From the NCBI GenBank assembly GCA_002727235.1, contig PBWL01000043.1:1-5404 (forward strand): a stretch of 5,404 nucleotides of DNA. The letters run 5' to 3'. This stretch comes from Acidimicrobiaceae bacterium (GTDB lineage Bacteria; Actinomycetota; Acidimicrobiia; Acidimicrobiales; Ilumatobacteraceae). Of this stretch, positions 1-5,348 are shown one piece after another. Within the stretch, counting starts at the first letter, position 1, and each line of letters begins with the position of its first letter. Under the pieces are notes generated by a model. It was not told the origin of the DNA and did no database searches. It saw only the letters and a list, made by a program, of their open reading frames with translations. The translations under genes were made by a program, and so were the position numbers.

Positions 1-51
1 CCTGACAGCTCGCGTCGCAGAAACCGAGTGTTGACCGGTGTGAGCGAGGGA

Positions 52-1227
52 TCACAAGGTGCGTGCCCGACGTCGCACGATTGCGGTAAGCGCTACTACT
101 GCGCCAAGCATGCCGCTTGCCATTGCGAGCACAAGGAAGTTGTTGGTGTTGTTGCTTCCGGTAGCGGGAAGCAGCACGATCGTCCCAGTGAAATAAGCCA
201 GAGTGCTTTCTTCGACACTTACAAGGTCTTGAGGTCGATACACGTCTCCGCCTAGCGAGAACGAGACCCCTGGGGTGCCCACGTTTCCAGTGTTGATACT
301 GCCAACTCGGATCGCCGACGTCGTAAAATCATTATTGGGGATAGCACCATCAGCGCCAAACCCTAGATCTGAGAGCGTGATCGATCCCATGTTGTCGAAC
401 CCCGGCGCCGCAGGGTACTCATCGGTAGAGCTACCGGCAATAAGCGTCGTGCCATCCCATGATGCAGCGACCGAGGTTCCCTCAGTGGTGATCGTGACGA
501 CAGCCTCGAATGGAGAGGCATCAACCCACGGCGTGTAGCACCCGTAACGGCAGAGCGACTCGAAAGCGTCACCCTGAGATAGCAGATAGTCGATGACACC
601 ATCACCATCAAGATCGATGGCAAGCGAATCGTCGAACGACCCTCCTACCTCGATTGTGAAGGTGAGAGCACTGAGGCTCTCCCCGGCAAGCCCTTGGTAC
701 CTCAACGCTTTCGAGTCGTACTGCTGGTCCCCGGCCTCACTTTCTGGTGCTGAGTGCCCTGGTAGCTCCCAGTTCTGCCCAGTGGCCACCGTGATCTCAG
801 TGATCAGTGCTCCGGGACTCGATGCTGCCTGTGCCTGCGCTGAGATAACTGTTTGGTTCAGCCCTTCAGCAGGAACGACGCTGGACGTGCAGACAGTGGA
901 CATGCCGACTGCCAGTTCATCGACCGGACAGTTCACACTGTTACCTGTGTCATCCTCGACCGACAGGTCAAACAAGTAGGTGTCGCCGGTGTTCGAAACG
1001 GTGTAGCTCAACGCTGCCGGAATGTCAGCGTCAAGCGTGGCTGCTCCTGGGCCACTTGCAACAGTGGTCACCTGCCCTTCAATGTTTGCCTCAATGGTGA
1101 GCGCCGGGCCCTCTGATGCTTCAGTGACGTCGAACACCTCCGCTGACCCCTGCCCCGACGGGAGAAACAAAAAACCGCCAAGTAACGACGACAGCGACAC
1201 GCCGAGTTTGAGAAAAATAGATTTCAT
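52..1227 (-). CDS. Sortase-anchored (LPATG) secreted surface protein with DUF11/DUF7507-like beta-sandwich domain
   Basis: A 391-residue exported protein that is probably linked covalently to the cell envelope by a sortase. Residues 1-29 form a signal peptide (MKSIFLKLGV, a hydrophobic core, probable cleavage after GSA). Residues about 66-130 resemble the DUF11/DUF7507 beta-sandwich repeats of bacterial surface proteins: SYTVSNTGDTYLFDLSVED, then the paired cysteines C100 and C113 in a CPxxxLxxGxxxxC pattern. Residues 205-213 (DLDGDGVID) look like a calcium-binding loop. A second close cysteine pair is C226/C230. The C-terminus has LPATG (353-357), a hydrophobic helix (about 364-384) and the basic tail RRRART. 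The start is the ATG that opens the signal peptide. The frame runs 50 codons further upstream to a TTG, but that extension would bury the signal peptide. The middle (about 140-350) matches no family I recognise; adhesion or matrix binding is a guess. No sortase gene lies in this window. Its start codon abuts a perfect palindrome. Confidence 0.88.
   Translation of the reverse strand: MKSIFLKLGVSLSSLLGGFLFLPSGQGSAEVFDVTEASEGPALTIEANIEGQVTTVASGPGAATLDADIPAALSYTVSNTGDTYLFDLSVEDDTGNSVNCPVDELAVGMSTVCTSSVVPAEGLNQTVISAQAQAASSPGALITEITVATGQNWELPGHSAPESEAGDQQYDSKALRYQGLAGESLSALTFTIEVGGSFDDSLAIDLDGDGVIDYLLSQGDAFESLCRYGCYTPWVDASPFEAVVTITTEGTSVAASWDGTTLIAGSSTDEYPAAPGFDNMGSITLSDLGFGADGAIPNNDFTTSAIRVGSINTGNVGTPGVSFSLGGDVYRPQDLVSVEESTLAYFTGTIVLLPATGSNNTNNFLVLAMASGMLGAVVALTAIVRRRARTL
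55..171 (-). other. C-terminal cell-wall sorting signal (LPATG, TM helix, basic tail)
   Basis: This part of the surface-protein gene encodes LPATG, a short polar linker rich in Asn (SNNTNN), a hydrophobic stretch of about 20 residues, and the arginine-rich end RRRARTL. The order matches the classical tripartite sortase substrate signal. Sortase would be expected to cut between Thr and Gly of LPATG and transfer the protein to an envelope acceptor. The enzyme itself is not in view. Confidence 0.88.
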
Positions 1228-1228
1228 T

Positions 1229-1252
1229 CTCGTTGAATCTAGATTCAACGAG
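1229..1252. promoter_or_regulatory. Perfect 24-bp palindrome abutting the surface-protein start codon (probable operator)
   Basis: The 12-base arm CTCGTTGAATCT is followed directly by its exact reverse complement AGATTCAACGAG, with no spacer and no mismatch. Symmetry breaks at 1228/1253. On the minus strand the palindrome ends one base before the ATG at 1227-1225 and contains the candidate -10 hexamer TAGATT. A dimeric repressor bound here would cover the -10 and the transcription start. If transcribed, the same bases could fold into a 9-10 bp stem touching the start codon. Operator function is inferred; the symmetry is read directly. Confidence 0.72.
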
Positions 1253-1265
1253 CCCGTGGAAGCAA
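1236..1265 (-). promoter_or_regulatory. Candidate leaderless promoter of the surface-protein gene
   Basis: Read on the minus strand, a -35-like TTGCTT (1265-1260) is followed after 18 nt by TAGATT (1241-1236), which fits the actinobacterial -10 pattern TANNNT. The -10 ends 8 nt before the ATG, which would put the transcription start at or within a base or two of the start codon. No good Shine-Dalgarno sequence lies upstream; the only purine run, GAGA, touches the ATG. This suggests a leaderless mRNA. The -10 lies inside the 24-bp palindrome. Confidence 0.45.
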
Positions 1266-1312
1266 CATTGAGACAGATGGCTTGAGTCATCAGCCTCACG
1301 GCCTGTTGAGGA

Positions 1313-1331
1313 GAAGTCACCGCGTGACTTC
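1313..1331. repeat. Inverted repeat, 8-bp arms with 3-nt loop
   Basis: GAAGTCAC, spacer CGC, then the exact reverse complement GTGACTTC. It overlaps a second perfect 10-bp palindrome, CTTCGCGAAG, at 1328-1337. No T-run follows on either strand, so a rho-independent terminator is unlikely. It lies about 90 bp upstream of the surface-protein start, where a second regulator site would be plausible. It could also form a hairpin in any longer transcript. Confidence 0.5.
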
Positions 1332-1426
1332 GCGAAGAAAAGACCGGGCCGCTACTACCGTCGAGCCTTTCTCGCAATGTCGGTGAGGGGCACCATGTGC
1401 TGTGTTCAATCTCAGCGAATCAGAAC

Positions 1427-1460
1427 TTTTTCTTCTAACGGATCGGGTTTTTTCTTCTAA
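1427..1460. repeat. Two 12-bp direct repeats with a 22-bp period
   Basis: TTTTTCTTCTAA occurs at 1427-1438 and again at 1449-1460, starts exactly 22 bp apart, about two helical turns. On the minus strand the units read TTAGAAGAAAAA. They lie between the two divergent genes, about 90-120 bp upstream of the membrane-protein start and 200-230 bp upstream of the surface-protein start. Same-face spacing would suit a regulator that binds as tandem units. This function is inferred; no family is assigned. Confidence 0.5.
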
Positions 1461-1534
1461 GACCCCTCGATAGTCGCATCGTGGTTTCAGGCTACGGGGT
1501 TGAACGTCACACCTGTTGTCCGATGTGAACGAGA

Positions 1535-1540
1535 TACCCT
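1535..1540 (+). promoter_or_regulatory. Candidate -10 hexamer (leaderless) for the membrane protein
   Basis: TACCCT fits TANNNT and ends 7 nt before the GTG at 1548, the spacing expected when transcription starts on the first base of the start codon. No usable Shine-Dalgarno sequence precedes that GTG, and the -35 region is weak. This site is a reason to prefer the GTG at 1548 over the TTG at 1500. Confidence 0.35.
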
Positions 1541-1547
1541 GCCCAAG

Positions 1548-2444
1548 GTGAATACGGCGCCAATCACGCTTGAGGCCTCGACGTTTCTTCTTCAATGGTC
1601 GACGGGTGGGATGCTGCTCGGGTGGGTGACGACCCGGCGCCGTGAAGTGAGCCTCGGATACGGCTGGATGCTCCGTCTCACCTATGGCCCGCTCGCCGCG
1701 GGAGCAGTCATCGCAGGGTTCCTTTACGGATCAAATCTGGTTCGTGATGCGGCAAGTGCTCTTGTCGCCGTCGCAATTGGCGTCGCATTCGTTTCATCGG
1801 TTGCGAGGAAGTCAGCGGGTGTAAGCGGAGCGCAGAAAGAGTTTGACCGTCGATCTGAACGCGTTGCGGCGATGACCGGTATCGACCGTGCGACAACGAG
1901 GACTGCTGCGGGCCGTGAATTCCATCCGATCCTTGATCTTGTTCCGGCGATGATCGGCGTTGTCGGTCTCATCGCAGCGGGGCTCGCCGCAGCGAGTGAT
2001 GGGTTCTTGACCGACACTCTGTCAGTTGGGCGGCTACTCGTTGGCTCGCTGTTCCTGGGGGCGGTAACCAACGCGATGTTGCTCGGTCACTGGTATCTCG
2101 TGCAACCCGGGCTGCCTCGCAAGCACCTAAACGAGTTGGTCGACCTTCTTGGGAAGGTCTGGCCGTTCGAGGTGTTGGTGCTGATAGCGCCGACTGGGAT
2201 GGTGAGTGTTCTCAACGGCTCAATCGACGATGGCTGGGGTGGCGTACTCGGATGGTTCTGGGTGACCTGTGCGCTGACAACGATTGTGCTGGTCGTCGTC
2301 ACAAAGGCTGCGCTGAGAGAACGTCAATACTCTGCGGTCATGGCGGCCACAGGGCTGCTCTACCTCGCCATTCTCACTTCCTTTGGAACCGATCTCGTTG
2401 CGCGGGCAATCCTCGACGCAGCCGTCTCTACATCGGCGATCTGA
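1548..2444 (+). CDS. Uncharacterised polytopic membrane protein, about 8 TM segments
   Basis: A 298-residue integral membrane protein that I cannot assign to a named family. Hydrophobic segments lie near residues 9-27, 43-62, 67-86, 129-149, 160-184, 206-222, 232-252 and 262-282. A basic, polar loop (about 87-125, with KEFDRRSERV) separates the third and fourth, and probably faces the cytoplasm. The most motif-like stretch is LLGHWYLVQPGLPRKHL (178-194) at the end of the fifth segment. H126 (REFHPILD) lies at the start of the fourth. These membrane-edge histidines could be metal or heme ligands, but that is speculative. The start is uncertain: an upstream TTG at 1500 adds 16 polar residues (NVTPVVRCERDTLPK region) that look non-coding, whereas the GTG at 1548 has a TANNNT hexamer 7 nt upstream. 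It is divergent from the surface-protein gene and converges on the acyl-CoA synthetase with a 3-bp gap. Confidence 0.82.
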   Translation: MNTAPITLEASTFLLQWSTGGMLLGWVTTRRREVSLGYGWMLRLTYGPLAAGAVIAGFLYGSNLVRDAASALVAVAIGVAFVSSVARKSAGVSGAQKEFDRRSERVAAMTGIDRATTRTAAGREFHPILDLVPAMIGVVGLIAAGLAAASDGFLTDTLSVGRLLVGSLFLGAVTNAMLLGHWYLVQPGLPRKHLNELVDLLGKVWPFEVLVLIAPTGMVSVLNGSIDDGWGGVLGWFWVTCALTTIVLVVVTKAALRERQYSAVMAATGLLYLAILTSFGTDLVARAILDAAVSTSAI

Positions 2445-2447
2445 GCC

Positions 2448-4001
2448 CTAGTTGACTTGGCGGTCGTGGCCTTCCCAGTACTGCTCACGGAGTTTGAACT
2501 TTTGGAGCTTTCCGGTCGTGGTACGAGCGAGTTCGTCTCTGAAGTCAACTTTCTTCGGACACTTATAGCCCGCCAACTTCTTCTTCGTCCACTCAATGAC
2601 ATCATTTTCTGTGAGCGACGAACCAGGAGTGGTTACCACAAGCGCAGTGACGAGTTCACCCCACTTCTCATCGGGAATACCGATCACCGCAACCTCTGCA
2701 ACATCAGGGTGCTGGAAAATGGCATCTTCAACCTCGATTGACGACACATTTTCGCCACCCGAAATAATGACGTCCTTCTTGCGGTCAGAGATGGTGACAT
2801 AGTTGGCTTCATCAATATGACCGCCATCTCCGGTGTGGAAGAAATCGTTCGGGATCGACGCTTGCGTGGCCTCGGGTTGCTCCCAGTAGCCCTCCATGAT
2901 CATGTTGCCTCGGGCCAGCACTTCGCCATCGGCAGAGACGTCCATGGTGCATCCGACGACTGGTGCGCCCGCACGATTCAACATCGTTGCTCGGTCAGCC
3001 GAGCTGAGGTCGTCCCACTCTTCGCGGCCACGGTTAATCGTGAGCAGAGGAGCGGTCTCGGTCAGACCGTAAATCTGTACAAACTCCCAACCAAGTTCTG
3101 TTTCGCAACGCTCAATGGTGCGGGTGGGAGGCGGAGCACCGGCGACAACGATGCGAACTCTTCCGGAGCCTGGGATTGGACCATCCCATTCGGCAGCTGC
3201 ATCGAGGACGGTGTTGAGGACTGCGGGAGCTGCGCACATCAGCGTCACGCCCTCAGATTCAATCCTGCGGAGAATTTCTGGGCCATCAACTTTTCGCAGA
3301 ATGACATGTCGAACACCCATTCCGGTGGTGGCATACAGCATTCCCCACCCGTTGCAGTGGAACTGGGGGAGGGTGTGCAGGTAAACGTCACGGTCGTCAA
3401 CGCCCATGTGCCAGCCGAAAATCGCAGCATTAAGCCACACATTGCGATGTGTGAGCTGCACGCCTTTCGGGCGAGCCGTTGTTCCTGAGGTGTAGTTGAT
3501 CGTCGCCGTCGCATCTTCATCTGGCTCCCATGCGACGGGCTCGACGTCATAACGCATCAACTTGGTATCGGTTTCAGATCCGATGATCCATTTCATCTCG
3601 CATTCGACATCTTGCATTGCTTCCTCAAGTTCGGGGTCAATGAGCAGAATGCGGGCGCCAGAGTGCTCGACGATGTACGACACCTCTTCAGCGACAAGCC
3701 GGAAGTTGACAGGCACAAGAATTCGACCTGAACCTGACACACCGAAGAGCGCGGTGAGTAGGCGAGCTGAGTTGTGCGACACCATCGCAATGCGTTCGCC
3801 GACCGCAATGCCGAGTTCGTCGAGGCCTGCGGCGATTGCCCGTGCTCGGCGCGCCATTTCGCGGTAATCGATTCGACCCCAATCATCAGCGGGCTGATCA
3901 GGCTCGTCGACGATTGCGACCCGATCGGGATACACCAGTTCAGCGCGTTGAAGAAAGTCGTTGACGGTTAATGGAACTCTCACAGCCCCGATGTTAGTCA
4001 T
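2448..4001 (-). CDS. AMP-binding acyl-CoA synthetase (ANL superfamily, FadD/DmdB-like)
   Basis: A cytoplasmic, full-length (517 residues) adenylate-forming ligase that should activate a carboxylic acid with ATP and then transfer it to CoA. The phosphate-binding motif YTSGTTARPKG is at 170-180, the aromatic/His motif LPQFHCNGWG at 211-220, YGLTET at 311-316, FHTGDGG at 388-394, and the hinge region DRKKDVIISGGENVS at 406-420. The C-terminal catalytic lysine is K498 in RTTTGKLQKFKLRE. All key residues are present, so it should be active. The FHCNGW signature is typical of the acyl-activating/medium-chain group that includes methylmercaptopropionate-CoA ligase (DmdB); the true acid substrate cannot be read from the sequence. 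The ATG at 4001 is chosen because the protein then begins just before the usual TVNDFLQRAELVYPDRVA entry and has a GGAGAA ribosome site. The open frame extends upstream to 4157 but antisense to the next gene. It is divergent from the F420 oxidoreductase, 66 bp apart. Confidence 0.94.
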   Translation of the reverse strand: MTNIGAVRVPLTVNDFLQRAELVYPDRVAIVDEPDQPADDWGRIDYREMARRARAIAAGLDELGIAVGERIAMVSHNSARLLTALFGVSGSGRILVPVNFRLVAEEVSYIVEHSGARILLIDPELEEAMQDVECEMKWIIGSETDTKLMRYDVEPVAWEPDEDATATINYTSGTTARPKGVQLTHRNVWLNAAIFGWHMGVDDRDVYLHTLPQFHCNGWGMLYATTGMGVRHVILRKVDGPEILRRIESEGVTLMCAAPAVLNTVLDAAAEWDGPIPGSGRVRIVVAGAPPPTRTIERCETELGWEFVQIYGLTETAPLLTINRGREEWDDLSSADRATMLNRAGAPVVGCTMDVSADGEVLARGNMIMEGYWEQPEATQASIPNDFFHTGDGGHIDEANYVTISDRKKDVIISGGENVSSIEVEDAIFQHPDVAEVAVIGIPDEKWGELVTALVVTTPGSSLTENDVIEWTKKKLAGYKCPKKVDFRDELARTTTGKLQKFKLREQYWEGHDRQVN

Positions 4002-4007
4002 CTGCGG

Positions 4008-4013
4008 TTCTCC
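4008..4013 (-). promoter_or_regulatory. Shine-Dalgarno site of the acyl-CoA synthetase
   Basis: On the minus strand GGAGAA is followed by CCGCAG (6 nt) and then the ATG at 4001. It is the only clear Shine-Dalgarno sequence in the window and fixes this start over the upstream in-frame codons. Confidence 0.7.
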
Positions 4014-4055
4014 GCCATGCTCGGAGTCGCATCGGTTGTGGGTGGTGAAGATGAC

Positions 4056-4061
4056 TACCGT
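4056..4061 (+). promoter_or_regulatory. Candidate -10 hexamer (leaderless) of the F420 oxidoreductase
   Basis: TACCGT fits TANNNT and ends 6 nt before the ATG at 4068. No Shine-Dalgarno sequence stands at normal spacing before that ATG. A -35 element is not evident; CGGTTG at 4033-4038 is at 17-bp spacing but matches poorly. Confidence 0.4.
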
Positions 4062-4067
4062 GTCGAT

Positions 4068-5060
4068 ATGGCCAGTGAAACTTCCACTCTCGACCGCCGC
4101 CTCGGAATGACAGTTCCTCTTCCCGGGCCTCTCCATAGTCACAAAGAGTGGTTGCATGAGCTAGCTGACGTTGGCTACACCGATATCTGGAGTGCAGAAA
4201 GCGACAGCGCAGACGGGTTTACCCCCTTGGCGCTCGCCGCCGCATGGGAACCTCGACTACGGCTCGGGACGGCAATTATTCCGGCGTATACGCGTGCACC
4301 AGCATGCATGGCGCAATCTGTTGCATCGATGGCTGATGCCGCCCCAGGTCGCTTCTGCATCGGCATTGGTTCATCAAGCAACGTGATTGTTGAGCGGTGG
4401 AACGGGGTTCCCTTTGAGCAGCCCTACCGGAAGGTCAGGGACATGGTGCGGTTCTTGAAAGAGGCACTCGAGGGCGAGAAAGTGAGCCGCGAATTTGACA
4501 CATTTTCGGTGAACGGGTTCCGGCTTGGAGTTCGTCCTGAGCACTCTCCGCCGATTTTTGTTGCAGCGCTGCGCGAGCAGATGTTGCGCCTTGCGGGTAA
4601 GGAGAGCGATGGAGCGATCATCAACTGGCTCGGTGCTGATGATGTGCCTCAGGTGGCATCGATTGTTCATGATGCGGCGGGTGGCGAGTCACGTGAGATT
4701 GTCGCTCGGATCTTCGTATGCCCGAGTGATAACACTCAGGTCGTTCGAGAGGCCGCAAAATTCGCGATTGCGGCATATATGAATGTGCCGGTGTATGCGA
4801 AGTTCCAGGAATGGCTGGGACGTGGCCCTGAACTTGAGGGGATGTGGGCTGCGTGGTCCGGAGGAGATCGCAAGGCCGCTCTTGCTGCGATTTCAGATGA
4901 AGTTGTTGACGCTCTGATCGTGCATGGCACGCCCGATCAATGTCGGGAACAGATCGGTCGATACCTTGACAACGGAGTAACAACTGCAGCGCTCGCGCTA
5001 CTGCCTCTCGACAAAGAACTTGATCAGCGTGAGGCGATGAGAGCGCTAGCTGGGGCGTAA
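4068..5060 (+). CDS. LLM-class F420-dependent oxidoreductase, Rv3093c-like
   Basis: A 330-residue cytoplasmic enzyme of the bacterial luciferase-like TIM-barrel family, which uses reduced coenzyme F420 (or flavin) for hydride transfer. Features recalling the mycobacterial Rv3093c family (TIGR03841, by recollection) are GYTDIWSAESDSADGFTPLALAAAW (36-60, quoted as two overlapping blocks: GYTDIWSAES and DGFTPLALAAAW), RLGTAIIPAYTRAP (65-78), the glycine-rich APGRFCIGIGSSSNVIVERW (92-111) and PPIFVAALREQMLRLAGKES (161-180). The C-terminal VHGTPDQCREQIGRYLDNGV (285-304) is the usual end of the fold. The length is normal and no domain is missing. The ATG at 4068 is chosen because homologs begin near LGMTVPLPG and because a TANNNT hexamer lies 6 nt upstream; an in-frame ATG at 4017 would add 17 residues and nearly reach the opposing gene. 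The physiological substrate is unknown. Its divergent neighbour, an acyl-CoA synthetase, hints at catabolism of an organic acid. Confidence 0.93.
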   Translation: MASETSTLDRRLGMTVPLPGPLHSHKEWLHELADVGYTDIWSAESDSADGFTPLALAAAWEPRLRLGTAIIPAYTRAPACMAQSVASMADAAPGRFCIGIGSSSNVIVERWNGVPFEQPYRKVRDMVRFLKEALEGEKVSREFDTFSVNGFRLGVRPEHSPPIFVAALREQMLRLAGKESDGAIINWLGADDVPQVASIVHDAAGGESREIVARIFVCPSDNTQVVREAAKFAIAAYMNVPVYAKFQEWLGRGPELEGMWAAWSGGDRKAALAAISDEVVDALIVHGTPDQCREQIGRYLDNGVTTAALALLPLDKELDQREAMRALAGA

Positions 5061-5072
5061 ACGGGTGCGTGC

Positions 5073-5348
5073 TTAAGCAGCTGGTTGGGCGGCATTGCGG
5101 GCAATGCGTCGATGTTCGAGCTCGGCTCTCAATTCGCTGATATGGCGTAAGCCGGTGATGCGGGTGACGTCGTCGATGCGAAGGCACTCGGGGAGGTCTG
5201 ATGTTGGCAACAGCATCAATTGAAGCGGGTGTTCAGGCTCTGTAGTTGACATGCCTTGAGTGTGCACGAAGGGTGTGACAGAGAAGCAGAGATCCGAGTT
5301 CAGCGACTGGGGTGAGGTTCGGTTGGTTAACCAGAGATAACAACGCAC
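5073..5348 (-). CDS. Small hypothetical ORF, possibly the 3' end of a larger gene
   Basis: This frame encodes 91 residues from a GTG, or 59 residues from an internal ATG at 5252 (MSTTEPEHPLQL). It continues without a stop to the right edge of the window, so the true start may lie outside. I recognise no family. The C-terminal part (residues 57-85, LRIDDVTRITGLRHISELRA onward) looks like genuine coding sequence: codons there mostly end in G or C and the residues suggest a charged amphipathic helix. Neither the GTG nor the ATG has a good ribosome site or -10 hexamer. Its stop lies 12 bp from the stop of the convergent F420 oxidoreductase, in keeping with the tight packing at 2445-2447. It could still be a chance frame. 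Confidence 0.42.
   Translation of the reverse strand: MRCYLWLTNRTSPQSLNSDLCFSVTPFVHTQGMSTTEPEHPLQLMLLPTSDLPECLRIDDVTRITGLRHISELRAELEHRRIARNAAQPAA

Larger units (their letters stand above)
1228..1547. other. Divergent intergenic regulatory region
   Basis: About 320 bp between the divergent starts at 1227 (minus) and 1548 (plus). No convincing gene lies here; the reading frames crossing it are arginine-rich and lack homology-like features. It contains the 24-bp palindrome, the 8-bp-arm inverted repeat, the CTTCGCGAAG palindrome, the two TTTTTCTTCTAA direct repeats, and candidate -10 hexamers near both ends. It is more T-rich around 1420-1460 than the flanking genes. It presumably holds the promoters of both neighbours. 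Confidence 0.6.
4002..4067. other. 66-bp shared divergent promoter region
   Basis: This short gap separates the acyl-CoA synthetase start (minus) from the F420 oxidoreductase start (plus). It must hold the plus-strand promoter and the ribosome site of the minus gene. I see no long palindrome. The synthetase promoter may lie in the first codons of the opposing gene, because no TANNNT suited to it was found in the gap. Confidence 0.5.

Noticed and set aside
1..55. Possible translationally coupled minus gene starting with GTG at 55-53, overlapping the TGA of the surface-protein gene
   Set aside because: Only about 18 codons are visible (MIPRSHRSTLGFCDASCQ), with no ribosome site or recognisable motif; it cannot be separated from chance. 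The remaining bases of 1-51 show no terminator.
593..979. 128-residue plus-strand frame inside the surface-protein gene
   Set aside because: It is Ser/Pro-rich and antisense to a gene with clear domains and signals; a shadow frame.
1313..1331. Rho-independent terminator
   Set aside because: The stem is good but no T-run follows on either strand, and it lies upstream of both neighbouring genes.
1228..1377. 50-codon N-terminal extension of the surface protein from a TTG at 1377
   Set aside because: It would place the clear signal peptide (MKSIFLKLG) inside the protein and would translate the perfect palindrome; the start codon is rare and no ribosome site supports it.
1317..1595. 92-residue minus-strand frame (MKKKRRGLKRDW start)
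   Set aside because: It is arginine-rich, of low coding character, overlaps the start of the membrane protein antisense and crosses the T-rich direct repeats.
2817..3488. 223-residue plus-strand frame inside the acyl-CoA synthetase
   Set aside because: It lies fully antisense to the conserved core of the ligase and shows no recognisable motif.
4002..4157. 52-codon N-terminal extension of the acyl-CoA synthetase
   Set aside because: It overlaps the opposing gene and bypasses the GGAGAA-ATG start at 4001, where family homology begins.
4621..5187. 188-residue minus-strand frame over the 3' half of the F420 oxidoreductase
   Set aside because: The His/Arg/Pro/Ser-heavy composition is typical of the antisense of a GC-rich gene; the plus-strand gene is a strong family match.
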